A stretch of 64,000 nt of DNA from Dendrolimus kikuchii. Lineage: Eukaryota > Arthropoda > Insecta > Lepidoptera > Lasiocampidae. Shown piece by piece: positions 24,443 through 36,925 of the stretch. A program made the position numbers and the translations under genes. The notes below the pieces were generated by a model. It saw nothing but the letters and a program-made list of their open reading frames with translations, was not told where the DNA came from and did not search any database. Every line of letters starts with the position of its first letter. Position 1 is the first letter of the stretch. The stretch spans positions 9,994,272-10,058,271 of the forward strand of contig CM034394.1 in NCBI GenBank assembly GCA_019925095.2, given 5' to 3'.

Positions 24443-24757
24443 TGCAGGAACGGAGAAAGAATACAATTTCCTGCGGCCGGGCGGCCTGTCGTAAGAGGCG
24501 ACTTAACAACCCACAGCCAGGTGGTAGGGCATTTGCCCGACTGGATGGCTACCACCCCTGGTCTAAAGTATGTCGCCATAACAACCTTGAGTTGTGTTCC
24601 GGCATTAGTGACCAGGTTCCAGTCTCCCTTAAGGGAGCAGCAGCGCATTTGCAGCAACTTGGTGTTGCAAATGTCCATAGGCGATGGTAACCGCTTTCCA
24701 TCAAGTGGGCCGTCTGCCTGTCTGCTGATCTCCTGCAATAAAAAATAAATAAATAAA
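24443..24757 (+). mobile_element. Retroposon family B, near full-length copy
   Basis: It begins GTGCAGGAACGGAGAAAG and ends GTCTGCTGATCTCCTGC followed by an A-rich tail with AAATA repeats. The inverted copy at 34793-35108 matches nearly end to end. The tail identifies it as a SINE or the 3' end of a LINE. I do not recognise a tRNA-like head, so the subclass stays open. Apparent open frames across it are by-products. Confidence 0.6.
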
Positions 24758-24928
24758 TACATAATCATTACAGCTTAAACAATACATTCTCTTTAATATA
24801 TTTTACATTATTTCCATATCTTACTTTCGACAATGTATCCTATAAATAATTTTAATTATTGATTAAATATAATCAATAAGCTATTTGGCTCGTGACAATT
24901 ATGACGTCATAATGCAACAAACCCGTAT

Positions 24929-25070
24929 AAAACCTGGTTCCTATATCTTACCTACCGTTCTTTTACCTTGATATCGGTTAAAATTTGACATAACCTCCGT
25001 ACAAGTAATGTAAAATTCAGCCGATGGTAAGGCAAGTGAATGAATAGTAATGTATAGGAAGCGGCCATAA
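24929..25070. mobile_element. Small MITE, copy 1
   Basis: Its ends are imperfect inverted repeats around GGTTCCTATATCTTAC and GTAATGTATAGGAAGC. The second copy at 47730-47888 has the same ends and the internal block GGTAAGGCAA, TGAATGAATAGTAA. About 142 bases long with no coding capacity. Confidence 0.6.
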
Positions 25071-25134
25071 ACCAATGAGGCTATGACGGTTTGCAAAATG
25101 TAACGTAAACTTTTGTTTAAAGGAATAGAATAAT

Positions 25135-25524
25135 GTCAATAACTAGGATAAAAAGAATGTAAGCTATCGTTTTAGTGGAAACTCTGTGGGAATAAGCTAA
25201 TTTTTATGCATCCGAATAACTTCAAACCGCTCCCCGGAAAATGCCCGCGGGATAAAAAAATCATACATTTTATTATATAAAATTTGCTATCGATCAGCAA
25301 AAACTTTCAAATTAGATTTTTTTTAATTTGGCCTTTTTAAATCACTCCCAGAAGATGTTGTCTATTAATTTGCTGTCGATCAGCGAAAACCGCATCAAAA
25401 CCGGCCCCGTAGTTTTTACATGAATCCCAAACAAACAGACAAACCGAAAAACAGACTAGTAATCTGAAACAAATTACATCGTGTTTTCCATCGTTTATAT
25501 AGTGTATTCCAGTTGTTTTTTTTA
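25135..25524 (-). repeat. Dispersed repeat family C, fuller copy
   Basis: It is the reverse complement of 40245-40665 for most of its length, including GTCGATCAGCGAAAACCGCATC and TCACTCCCAGAAGATG-type blocks. The family is also represented at 1160-1430. Confidence 0.55.
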
Positions 25525-26350
25525 ATAGCTTCAATGTACAAACACGGCTTATTTAGAATTTCATAATATTTAAAATATTAGTGTCATTGGAGTGGTAATT
25601 TGTGCTTCATTTAATTACAAAACAAATAAAATACTTATCTTCGGAAACGAACTCAATACATTATCGTTAATCATTCATTGGCTAAAACACTTATGGAAAA
25701 TATTTCAACATAAGTACTTTAGCCAAATTAAAGGATTAAACCATTATCATTGACCTGAATTCAATGAATATTATTGAATAATGACAATGGCAAGTAAACA
25801 GTAAAATACCTATAATTTCAATAGATATTATTATTGACTGTTTCCAAAACAACTCATTATCGATAAGTATCAAACAGTGTAGAGTTTTATGCCATTGTTT
25901 TTCTTATATCGTTTAGGAAGTCAAATGAATGTACAACCCAACTCTTAGTTCGAGCTTTCATGGTTTCCAAAAATACAAGGAGACGAATAAAAAGCTTTTG
26001 CTGACACAATCGGTTCACTCGCATAGATTTCAAACCCGTGAAGGAAACTACCATTTTTTGAGATAAAAAGTATTCGTAGGGATAGAGCCCTAAAGCTGGT
26101 ACTGCGCTCCAGTGGTTGCTAGTCTTCTATTGGGGTGTTAGCAGATCATTAAAGCAGTGTAACAGTCAAGAAGGGCAGTCAAATGGACTGTTTCTTTTTA
26201 TATGGAGCCCTCCATATAACATATGTCACGCTAACTTTTACCTTTGATTCTACCTCACTCTCACTCCTCGTAACGCTTCATCACAATTTCTAGACCCATT
26301 TTATATATTTCACGTCGCTGGAACTAGAATTCCCCGCACTCTTTTATTTC

Positions 26351-26595
26351 TGAGGGCTTACTCTCAAACGTCTTTCGTGGTTCGGTTTCGTTTTAGATCT
26401 TTTTTGCTTGTTTTTTTATAACTATTTAAGTTCATTTTCCATTGTATGATTCAATCACTTTTGTGGTATATGGACTATATTATTATATTTTTAAAGAAAT
26501 ACTTATTCTTTTTCCTTCTATTTAAAATTTCATTAAATCTTTCTGGCTAATCGGACGAAAACGAACGAAGAAAGGCGTTTAAGAGTAAGGCCCCA
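26351..26595. mobile_element. MITE with ~46-bp inverted ends
   Basis: The left arm (26351-26397, GGGCTTACTCTCAAACG...) pairs imperfectly with the right arm (26549-26595, ...CGTTTAAGAGTAAGGCCCC). The about 150-base centre is AT-rich with no open frame. Confidence 0.5.
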
Positions 26596-26735
26596 GATAC
26601 GAACCCCTTGTCACACCAAATGATACAAGTATAAACGAACTTATTTTTTGGAATCCCTCTATAGTGAAATAAATTAAAAATTCAATTTCGCAAATGAGAA
26701 TAATTTGGTGAAGAGAGAGTAAGGCAGAATAGAAT

Positions 26736-26845
26736 AGAATATACTTTATTGCATAACATTAAAATACAGTTTAAGAAACATAAGTACAGAAAACAATAGG
26801 CGGTCTTATCACTAAAAGCAATTTCTTCCAGACAACCTTAGGATG
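26736..26845 (-). repeat. LINE/SINE 3' end, family D copy
   Basis: The block TTCTTCCAGACAACCTTA preceded by GGCGGTCTTATC and ACTTTATTGCAT recurs at 41806-41925, in a degraded form near 49460-49550, and reversed at 44715-44765. Read on the minus strand it ends with an AATAAA-like element, so it looks like a retroposon 3' end. Confidence 0.45.
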
Positions 26846-27014
26846 GCTTAGAAAAGTTTATCAGATAAGATAATAAAGATCATATCAGATATCATAAAAT
26901 ATAGAAGTAAAACAGAGTACTTATATATTTTTTATAACTTAGTTTACATTTTAGTTCTTTGTAAACACGAACTCTAAAAACAGAAATTTTTTCCAACAAA
27001 AAGGAAATAGGTAA

Positions 27015-27110
27015 ATCGGCCCACCTAGTGATAACTGATCCCCAAATTTTACAGACGTTTGCAACACTGGAGCGTCGTAATAAGCGCGTTGCTAGTATCG
27101 AAAGAACTTT
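27015..27110 (-). repeat. Fragment of retroposon family B
   Basis: CGGCCCACCTAGTGATAACTG and CAGACGTTTGCAACACTGG are degraded versions of the family's 3' third. Confidence 0.35.
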
Positions 27111-29560
27111 ATGAAGCTTTTCTTAATGTACTTTTTTCATGTTTTATAAACTAAATATAAACAAATAAGTATAAGTATATTGTATGATTCCACTAAACAC
27201 ATTATCCGTCCCAAAGTCTGCCCACATATAATTGGTTTAGGGCTTAGGGGTATAAACGCATAAACGACATAACAAATCAAAGGTTTTATATGGACCTTAG
27301 AATAACAATATCCATAAAAAATACACATTATGAATTAGCATTTGAATTTAGGGACATCGAACTTTCGTTGAAATTTGAGAATATTGTGTGGTGTGATGCG
27401 TATACAGCGATATATATTAGCGATAATTTTAAAAGTATCCTAAACACAAATATACCTTAGTATTGAACCCGGAAAAAGTCACATAAATATATATTTTAGA
27501 CGTCCTAAAGGTACAAAACACAATTTTATATCAAATAGTAATTTGTGATACAAAAATGTCAATTTTAAAATAATTTTGCCTTTTATATTTTCTAATTAGG
27601 ATTTTACATTCATAGAAGTCTTAGTAGATAGAAGATTTGCTATTTTAGTAATTTACGTATCATATAAAACTACGTTCGAATTATGTCACGCAAGTATTAA
27701 AACATCGGAAACAAAGTACAACAATTTAAAATAGTATAAACATTTCAATATGTTATGAATCTATTTGCATTTGGAAATCCTTGTCAATTGTATTTAAAAA
27801 TACTTAATTTTCACGGCTGTTATTCACGCCACTTATATTTGAATACAGCCTCAGCTGCGTGTCAAATGTTTCATGAATTTTAATTGTATTTTTATTTCAG
27901 TCTGACATTGAACTGATAAGTATATAACAATGTAAAAATAACATAATTTTGCAAAAGAACATAACTTATTCTGCCAGAAATAAACTGCCATATTTATTGT
28001 GATAATTTCTATAAGCCTCGGTCTGAAGGTTACATAGATTTAGACAAAATTTGGAACACTGGCAATATATGAGTAAGGGTCGATTTCTGAATCATCGGAT
28101 AAAAGTTATCAGTCGAATAAATTTTAACCTGACTAAATTCAAAAGTTATATAATTCAACTGTCTCATTCACTCAATTTATACGTGCAACTGTCATTTTTA
28201 ATTTTCCCAGGTTGTGTTTTATTCTATAGAATAACATATCTGGTGATTGAAAAATCGGCCCTAAGATCATGGTAGAATAATATTTCTTTTTCCATGCTAA
28301 GATGAATAAATTACATACATATTAGGCCGCGAACACATTAATCAGGCAAAGGCCAATGAATCCCCTTCGTTGGCTCAATATGTACCCGGCATGAAGTAAA
28401 ACATTACATGCGGTTTCGTTCGCGTAAATTTTGGACCTGTGTTTGAATGGGAATTGTTATTCAACTTCCATATTCAGCAGTAGCTATATTTATACATTTA
28501 TTGGAATAAGCATCCACAAACCACCCGAAGCCATACAAAGAAGCAGAAAATATTATTTATTTAATTCACAGCATCACACTCTCCCACAAAGCGAATAGGC
28601 ATGTATGTAACGTACCTATGTGGATAAATTTAGATACACACAGTTTCATATCTTAGTTTAGTTTCTTCTTTGTATGAGAAGATACCAGTTTTTCGGTATA
28701 ATTATGTCATGTAATTATTTATTTATTTTATTTTAGATGTCTCAGATCTGTATTACTATATACATTGTTATCTACATAGTAATATGGATATGGATGTAAT
28801 ACATTGTAATGAAAAATTCAATATTTTTTCCAATATGTTTACTTTCATATATAAAAACATATTCGACTGTGGCACAGAAACGTCACGGCTTTATTCGTGC
28901 CGCAGAGACTCGTATAAAATACATTAGGTAATGATACATAGTCATATTTTAAGAATGAATTTACACAATAGTTGTACTGTACTTTTGTATCGTACTTGTC
29001 TAAATGAAACAAAACATAATAAAAATAAAATTGAAACCTTAATGCCTGTCTGCCTCGACCCTAAATTATTATTCTGGTAAAAAATCGACACAATCTAGGC
29101 AAGTAGTTTTGAAATATTTTAACAAAATCAGATTACAATCGAAATTAATCCAATTCTTCGATTAAACATTTCATAATTTATATTTACGAAGTGGGTGTAC
29201 TTTTTATAAACTAATAACTAGGTGCATAAATATGTATATTCCATTCGCGACTTATTTACGTGGAATGAAGATCAAATTTGTGGTGTCAGTAAACCAGGAG
29301 TAATTGGAGTAGCCAGTAATTCTTAGTAGTATATAAAACAATATACCTAAGTTAGAAGCATATTATAGTAATATTTTTACAGTGATGCATGTCATGTTTA
29401 GTGAAAGGTTATTTTAATTTCAGATTTTGCCAATCGTTTTCTATAAATAAACGATAAGGGGAAAAACAGCAAATTGTCATATTATCCTATCCGAGACTGA
29501 GAAATTCTGAATTATTTTCATTTAAAGTTATTTTCTCGGATTCATTATCTAGTACCGCTA

Positions 29561-29932
29561 TATAAACCTCCTTTCGACCTATTCAAACTTTTCTTGAAAC
29601 ATATTTAAATTCTTCATTTAAATCTGGCGGCGTGTGCCCTTTTTCGCACGCATGTCAGTCATTCATTGTCATGTCAATAAATAAATTAAATAATACGCTC
29701 CGCACATATAACATAAAATAACTTAATAAAAAACATGTAAAGTAATATAAATCGCATCGCACTGCACCGTTTTAAAATAAATAAATACAGTTCAACGTTT
29801 CGTTGTAATTAAATATCAAAAAAATACATATACACCAAATAAAATACTATAAATATAAAACTATAGTAACTGAACTGAAGTGAAGTGTATTGAGGAGCAG
29901 AAGAGCAGCTGCATTTCATGCCCATTGACCAG
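29561..29932 (+). promoter_or_regulatory. Candidate TATA promoter and non-coding first exon
   Basis: TATAAA at 29561-29566 is followed about 30 bases later by a CAAAC initiator-like site. A good donor (CAG|GTACGT) follows at 29932/29933. An ATG at 29918 opens a frame that, if spliced to the zinc-transporter exon at 44384, closes after seven codons (MPIDQSL), so it would be an upstream ORF and not part of the main protein. The link to that gene is an inference. Confidence 0.3.
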
Positions 29933-31284
29933 GTACGTGCGTGCTCGTTCTCAAGTTCACACCTAAATTGCCCAACACTTCATTTTCTACAAAAGTGACA
30001 TAGTCCATGATCATCATTAAATCCAGCGCCGTCGCACCACTATCACTAATGAGTGTTTGAAGGAAACTATAGATTACCAATAGGGCAATAGTTGTCAGAT
30101 ATTAGTTTTTATCAAAAAATAATTGTTTTCGTGCTTCTCTCTTCCCTGCTTGTGTTTGGTAAAATGTGATTTTTCGACTTGTCACAAAAGCTCCCTTGTT
30201 AAAACTTATGGTAAATTTGCATAAAGGCGGAACCCGAAAATTATGCGTTTTTTTATATACAAGATTATAATTATGGTTTGCTATGGTACAATAACGAAAT
30301 TAAAATTGTCGGAAAGCCTTCATTTAGGCACATAATTAATAAACAATACAATTACCTTAGAAATACACAGACTGCCTACTATGCTAATATTATTATTGTA
30401 AAGTAATAGGGCACGTTGCTAAACACTTGTGATTTTGAGCACAAACACATAATATTTTCTTAAGTTTTCGCGACTTGTATACATAGAACAGACTGGTTTC
30501 CATTTATTCGTTGATCATTTTAATAAAAGTTAAAGTCGGTTCTGCCACTCGCCGGCCGCTGTCGCGGCACGCTCGCTTCGCTCGCTCGGCTCGTGGGCTT
30601 TGGTCTAAAGATAACCTAACCTAACCCACTGTCCTTGCCATAACCTTCGAACACCCCTCACACCTATATATTGTTTGTCTAACATTAGTATTGCATGTTG
30701 TCGGTAATTATATATATAAACTACAAAAATATAATAATGATCTTAATCACAATAATGTGAAAAATCTAAAATTCCGTATTTTTATGTCATTCAAAGATGT
30801 TCAGTTTGATTGAATAATATTGATATTCATGCTGTACGGATTTAGTTCCTTTGCCTGACATTTAGCAAAGTGAGGTAAAAATTTTGTCTCTCAATATTAT
30901 TAATCTGAGGTTTTACTTACAAATTACAAAATGTCGTGATTTTTTAGCAATGCCGTAATATTTGATTTTATGTTTATTAATTATTTTGATCATGTCATAT
31001 ATGTTACATTTGCAGACTAATCCCAAAATTAAAATAATTGTGTTTTTATTATAATTAGTAGGTAAGTCGTCACGCTAAAATTGAACATTATTTCTAGCGA
31101 TATAATGCACGTATTTCGTATCTAATTAATTGTATTGTTTATTAATTTTTTGCCTAAATGATGGCTTACCGATGATTTTAGTGTCGTTATTGTACCATAG
31201 AAAACCATATGTAAAGTCTTTGAATACAAAAAATGTTATAAATATTCTAACAGATCACGTCACCAAAGGATGTTACTTATGTTT

Positions 31285-31360
31285 GTATATAAGCAAACTG
31301 GCGGACCGTCCACCTGGAGAGATTATCGCCACCCTTAGACATCTGTAACACCAAGAGAGC
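31285..31360 (-). repeat. Fragment of retroposon family B beside the mariner
   Basis: GCGGACCGTCCACCTGGAGAG and CTTAGACATCTGTAACACCA match the family's 3' end. It extends the apparent minus-strand open frame beyond the mariner terminus by chance. Confidence 0.4.
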
Positions 31361-31397
31361 CATACGATGCTTACGTCGTTGGGACTTTAACAACATA

Positions 31398-31870
31398 TTA
31401 GGTTGGGGAAAAAGTTTTCCAGCTACATCGTAACTACTAATATGCCGATATTGTTCCACTTTTTCAAAAATGGTATTAATTTTGTCCGTAACAGGGCGAC
31501 CAAAGCGACGTGCATCTTTGATATCAAAATTTCCGGATTGAAAACGCTTAAACCAAATTTGCGCTACTCTCACAGATACTGCATTAGGTCCATAAACATC
31601 ACAAATTTTTTTCGCGGCTTGTTGCATTTTTACCTTTTTTGTAGTAAAATTTTAAAATGTATCGAATTTCTTCATTACATTCACTCATTTTAACAATAAG
31701 AAAAACAAATGAAAATCACACATTTTCCTAATTTGAATTTGGAATTGTCTTCTTTAAAATTAAAACTTTTTAATGATACCAAAACCAGCCAGATACAAAT
31801 GGTATAGCCAAAGAGATCTTATTACAAGTTCATACATACTATATTCGAAAAGACTTTTTCCCCAACCTAT
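31398..31870 (-). mobile_element. Internally deleted mariner element
   Basis: Both ends carry TTAGGTTGGGGAAAAAGT-type inverted repeats next to TA. On the minus strand a mariner transposase N-terminus starts at about 31687 with a one-base frameshift near 31625. It shows the helix-turn-helix motifs AQIWFKRFQSGNFDI and ARRFGRPV, then HISSYDVAGKLF. The frame then runs directly into the other terminal repeat. All the catalytic D,D34D region is missing, so the 473-base unit is non-autonomous. Confidence 0.8.
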
Positions 31871-33711
31871 TATTTAAGCTCTTTTAAAAGCGCTATGGAA
31901 AAATCGCGGTGTAAATTTCATTTATCCACCATCAGGTTATTAACTCCACTTATTAGTGCGTGCTCTTGATTGAAGACGCGTAATTTATATTTGTCATCAG
32001 GCGACTAAGCACTTGAAATAATTGCTACTCATTTATGGGCCAGATATCAACATGTTTGTTTCCATTAGGTTTGTATTTTTAATAATCGTAAATCGCCTTG
32101 GATCCAACCCGACCAAAAAGTATTTTCTAATGTATGAAACTCTTACACGGCAGCAAGATATTTTAATATTAGCAATTTTGAAACAAAATTTCAAGTAAAA
32201 TGAATGAAAAACGTGAATATCATCATAGTGTGATTGGGTCAATGCCTAATCACTTATTTTCTTCACAAACCCTTGCAATTTTTTTCTAAAAAACTTTCCA
32301 TCGACTATAGTACAGTGTACACAGTCGCTTATTACGACGGTATTCAACAAAACTAATCTCAAAGAGTCTCATGTAACTAAAAACAATGATATGGATATCT
32401 GTAAGCGGGCTAAGGTAACTGATACAGCTCGCAAAATATGCGAGCCAAAGTGGCAGCTGGTTGATCACGTTGGTTAGAACATCGATTCCCGATTAAAGCA
32501 TATCTCAGGGTGGAGAGCGCAACTTAACAATTGTAATTTAAAATTCCCTACAGATCGGCTGATTGATGACTGTAAACACTGAATCATGAAAGTGTTGAAC
32601 AAGAATCTTCCTGGCATTAAAGCCCGGTTGCGGTTAAAAAATGTGATGCAAACTCGAGAAGACGCACCCACCAGTGTAGTGAAGTTGGCTGAAAAGACCC
32701 TAAAAATTCTGAAATAGGTATGCATCAGAAAACTAGAACAATGCAACATTTAACTTTATCGATTCTCGTGTGCTCAGATGCACTGGATTCTAACATCAAT
32801 ACTTCATAAAGTGAATTCGCCAATTTTATTACCATCAATATTAGTGATTGAAAAAAGTAAAAAAGTTTTATTTAAAAGTCTCGTTTAGCATAAAAATAGA
32901 CCAGTTAATATATGAACTCTTAATGATATATTAAGATGGCGCACGTCGATTTGCTTGACAATACAAATTTCAGCAAATCAACACACTTTTTATGTTCCGT
33001 ACCAAATGGTGAAAAATCCTCCATTACGGAACCCGCGCTGCAAATCAATGTCCTTAGACCGATAAGCACTTGGCCAATTTAATTTATAAAGATATTCAAC
33101 ATCCATTGGTATATTACACTATTAGCAAACAATAAAAGAGTTCGAAGACGATTGAATTATATTGAAACTCTTTCTCTAGTTTTTAAAAGAAAACAACCTA
33201 TTTTAAGCACCTAGCAGCTGCGGAAATATCTTCGCTGCGACATGCCCGGCCGTGACCTCCTTGTGTTTAGAAGTGAATTTAGCACATTGCGTGTGAAATT
33301 AATATTACTTTTATCTCTCTGACAAAAATGTTAAGTAACGAAAATAATAATATTACACTGTTACGTTCCATGACCACAGTTATTTGTAAAGTTAAATTTT
33401 TGGTAAACACAGCATCGTTTTACGTTCGAAATGTAAGACACTGAATATAGATAACGCTGATGTACAAATCAAGATACGGATATAAGCTGGAATCGAATCT
33501 GGATACAGGCCAGTCAGGCTACCGGGCAGCTACTTAACAGTCGGGGTCTGCTTATCGCGCCGAGAGGTTTGTCGATAAGACGGTATGCGCATACGCAACC
33601 CGTCAGTGCCGCGAGCGACGCCGGCGCACCGGGCCACCACGCCGCCCGACAGTACCAACACTAAAACCGAAATTTACAACAGTTCGGAAGTTAAAACAAT
33701 ACTAAACAATT

Positions 33712-33838
33712 TTATATATACCAGTTCCGCTTACAGACTGTGTTTATGAAAGTAGTGTGTTGTGACAAATATTGCTTTTAGTTTAACGTGTGCGTATAAA
33801 TCAAAGCAAACATTATTGTATTCACCATCAGTTGCGGT
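33712..33838 (+). promoter_or_regulatory. Candidate promoter and first exon, GC-rich
   Basis: A CpG-rich block (about 33530-33660) precedes TATATATA at 33712-33719. A consensus donor (GCG|GTGAGT) follows at 33838/33839. The intervening stretch contains a 12-codon upstream ORF from 33746 to 33781 encoding MKVVCCDKYCF. It would fit as an untranslated first exon of the zinc-transporter gene, whose first coding exon begins with an acceptor and 19 untranslated bases at 44384. This competes with the site at 29.56-29.93 kb. Confidence 0.35.
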
Positions 33839-34037
33839 GAGTGTATTTGAGAGTGTTATGTGAATAATAATTTTAAAGAAATAATATAAATAACAGTATA
33901 ATAATATAATAAACAGTCAGGTCAACGTATTTTATTAGAAAATTGGCACGCATTTATCGTTCGTTGTATTCATTGTTACGTTAAGCCTTTATAGCAAATA
34001 TAAATAAGATTAGTGGTGGGCAGCGGGCGACCGTCAC

Positions 34038-34165
34038 GAGTGCACGCGCCGGTGGTGTGTTTGTTTATTTATTAAAATAGTGTATAATAATTAATACAAA
34101 AGATGCTGAGGTGCGACAGAGTCAATGACGTCACGCGCAGCATCCGCACTGCGTGTTGTGCACCC
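34038..34165 (+). promoter_or_regulatory. Metal-response-element cores and a CRE
   Basis: The MRE core TGCRCNC occurs at 34041-34047 (TGCACGC, overlapped by a reverse core at 34038-34044) and again at 34159-34165 (TGCACCC). A perfect CRE, TGACGTCA, lies at 34126-34133. MREs are the known binding sites of MTF-1, which drives ZnT1 and metallothionein genes, so their presence upstream of the SLC30A1-like coding exons is suggestive. Short motifs like these also occur by chance. Confidence 0.35.
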
Positions 34166-34792
34166 GCCCGGAGCAGCCGTCTCATATTTATGCATTTTCA
34201 CTGACCTTTCTAATTTCTCTCGTCTAGATTACAATTGAAACGACTGATGCAAAACACGTGCTTCTCATAAACATTATAATAGTAAACATAAGTTCATTCA
34301 TTATTTTCTTCTTGTTAATTAATTATTTTTTATTTTAAAACAACAAAATCTTTTTATGAAAAATCGTAACTTTTTCATAATTACTTTGTCAATTCATATT
34401 CAGTACCTCATGGGACCATGCTCATCTTCGATCGCAAATACTCGACACGATAATAATACTCAATTATTTATTATAATACGACTCAATTTCATGAAATTCA
34501 GTCTATATGCACAGTCGTGAAGGAAGTATTTTTTTTATAAATTATAGAAAAGATGTACAGATAGATTCCATACACAAATACTCAAAAGTTTGTACAATCA
34601 TAATTAAAATTATCTTATACTTTTGGAAAAATTATATTACAGAAGTTTCATTCTAATTTATTACAAAAGTATTGAATTATATATTAATTTAATACATTTA
34701 TTTATTTTTTAATCAAGTCCATTTCAACGTAAAACATATATTTAGGATATTTTATCTAATATTATTACATACAAGAACTCCCTTCTTCTTTT

Positions 34793-35108
34793 TTTTTATT
34801 ATTGCAGGAGTTCAGCAGACAGGCAGACGGCCCACTTAATGGAAAGCGGTTACCATCGCCTATGGACATTTGTAACACCAAAGGTGCTACAAATGCGCTG
34901 CTGCTCTCTTAAAGGAGACTGGAACCTGGTCACTAATGCCGGAACACAACACAAGGTTGTTATGGCGGCATACTCTAGACCAGGGGTGGTCGCCATCCAG
35001 TCGAGCAAATACCCTGCCATCTGGCTGTGGGTTGTTTAGTCGCCTCTTACGACAGGCCGCACAGGCCGCAGGAAATTGTATTCTTTCTCCGTTCCTGCAC
35101 GGATAAAA
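34793..35108 (-). mobile_element. Retroposon family B, near full-length copy in reverse
   Basis: It mirrors 24443-24757 nearly end to end. Its A-rich tail is the T-run at about 34790-34803, and the 5' end CCGTTCCTGCACGG is at about 35092-35104. An adjacent hairpin, GTCTTTCACTAACGTCAGTGAAAGAC, lies at 35117-35142. Confidence 0.6.
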
Positions 35109-35489
35109 AACGTCTTCGTCTTTCACTAACGTCAGTGAAAGACATAATCTGGACGAGGTTAAGATTTATCATAATAAGTGATCAATACGAAATAAGACGT
35201 CGTTGAAAATACTTTGTTTCAAGCAAAATAAAATTTTGAGATTTGGCGCAAACTTGGGGAGTGTTGTTTAATGTTTACTTTAATTTTCAAAGAAATTGGT
35301 TAAATATTGACAATAGTAATAAGATTTTTTTTTAAGCCAGATTATTGCGTTAGTGTTGCAAATCTCAATTGTTCAGTGAAATGTGCCTTTTCGAGCTGCC
35401 GCAAGAACTCCGTTAAAGACCTACAATTTGGTAAAGAGATGATAATGAAAACAAATTTATTTGATAAGGCTGGCGATTTTATCAAATAC

Positions 35490-35855
35490 TAGCTGCCCCG
35501 GCGAACTTCGTACCGCCATATTTTTTGAATTCCTAAAAGACTTTGTTTCATGACCCAAAAACAAAATTACCAAAATCGGTCCAGGTGATTAGGATTCTAG
35601 AACCCGACCTCAGCGCCACCTACCGATTCCAATTGTGAACCTAAACCATCCGGGAACCCACTCAAACACACAAAAACAAAATCACCAAAATCGGTCCAGG
35701 TGATTAGGAGGATTCTAGAACCCGATCTCAGCGCCACCTACCGGTTATAATTGTGAATCTAAACCAAAACCAAAATTTCATCAAAATCGGTAAAGTCGTT
35801 CTCAAGTTATACGCGTACATATATTTCTATGATTCATTTTTATATATCAGAAGAA
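35490..35855. mobile_element. Mini-me/Helentron-like repeat with internal duplication
   Basis: It starts ACTAGCTGCCCCGGCGAAC and contains two tandem units sharing CAAAATCGGTCCAGGTGATTA and CAGCGCCACCTACCG. It ends TTATACGCGTACATATATTTC. The region at 50390-50597 is a shorter relative. These blocks are typical of non-autonomous elements in Lepidoptera. Confidence 0.5.
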
Positions 35856-36547
35856 AGAATAGCATTAATCGCAATTCTCTCTCTCTTCCCTTTCACCTTC
35901 TCCCAATCGTGGTGTCGGCACAATATATCTTTACCGTCCACACTCCTCAATTCTAACATACGTCCTCTATCACAGCACAAATCATCATATCATTTTTCAC
36001 ACAATCCATTCATCTCTTTCTTGGTGTACCTTTACATTTATTAGTGACATACTAATTAATATGTGTGGATGTAGACAATCGACACCATTTAATCGAAAAT
36101 GCTATCACATTAAGCTGTTGATACCTAAGTTTATTAATGCGTCTATTCAGTCACTCTATCAATGTAGGTATGTTTTATTTCTCAGATAACACAGTATTTA
36201 ATGTTTGCCTCCATTGTAATGAGTTTGTGTTCCAGAAAGTTATTCAATATTATTTTAGTATAGAGTTTTTATTTCTTTAACCAGGAGAAATCAATTTATG
36301 GAATGACCACCGTCTGAGGATCGCGTTGGCAGGTGTTGGACTCGCCGCTCCAAAAGCTAGAATGCCCACTAAAACTTCTTGGTGTTTGTTCTTTCGCTTC
36401 TTGGCAGAATCGCGAAGAACCGGTACGGCCAATATCGCTAACCCTGACAGGCGACGGCCTTCAGTACCGAACCTGGCCTATAAGTAGCATACTAACATAG
36501 TAGATATAATGTTCATAAATTAGATGAAATGAATAAATGATAACGAG

Positions 36548-36925
36548 GAGAAATCCCTTTACGGACTTGTTGCCATATAAGAATCACGGTGAGGGCATGT
36601 GGTACTCGGCTGTTTGGTCCTACCCTAGTGGAGGTTGCCATTAACCGGAATACGCATCTTCCTACATCTCCGTGCGGCACAAAGCTCCCTGCGGCGGCAG
36701 ATTGAGGTGCATGGAACAACTCTGCTCCCTCATCAGACGGCCTTAAATGAGGGCGAACCCTCCCTAGGATGTCTATCGCGGCCGTTTCTCTATCCTACCT
36801 TATTGTTAGAGGCTTGCAATGCAATGGCATCGCCCCTAGTATTGCAAACATCAATGAGTGATGGCGATGGACCTTCCATCGAGTGGGCCGTCTGTCTGTT
36901 TGACCGTTTCAATGAATAAAAAACT
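36548..36925 (+). mobile_element. Diverged retroposon of family B type
   Basis: Its 3' end (ATTGCAAACATCAATGAGTG, GAGTGGGCCGTCTGTCTGTTTG, A-rich tail) matches family B. Its 5' 250 bases are different. It may be a subfamily with another head. The preceding stretch 36290-36490 is a GC-rich fragment of unknown kind. Confidence 0.45.

Larger units (their letters stand above)
23274..29560. other. Gene-free stretch upstream of the minus-strand gene
   Basis: Apart from the 5' untranslated region of the minus-strand gene, this AT-rich stretch holds only the repeats listed separately (24443, 24929, 25135, 26351, 26736, 27015). A short direct repeat, TTTAGGAGGTGGGCACT, occurs twice at about 24151-24210. 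No open frame with splice context or domain was found on either strand. Confidence 0.5.

Noticed and set aside
24436..24768. Open frames on both strands across 24.4-24.8 kb
   Set aside because: They fall inside a family B retroposon, and the inverted copy at 34.8-35.1 kb gives equivalent frames; repeat, not gene.
30613..30628. Telomere-like CCTAA repeats
   Set aside because: Only about two and a half units (CCTAACCTAACCC); too short to be an interstitial telomere tract.
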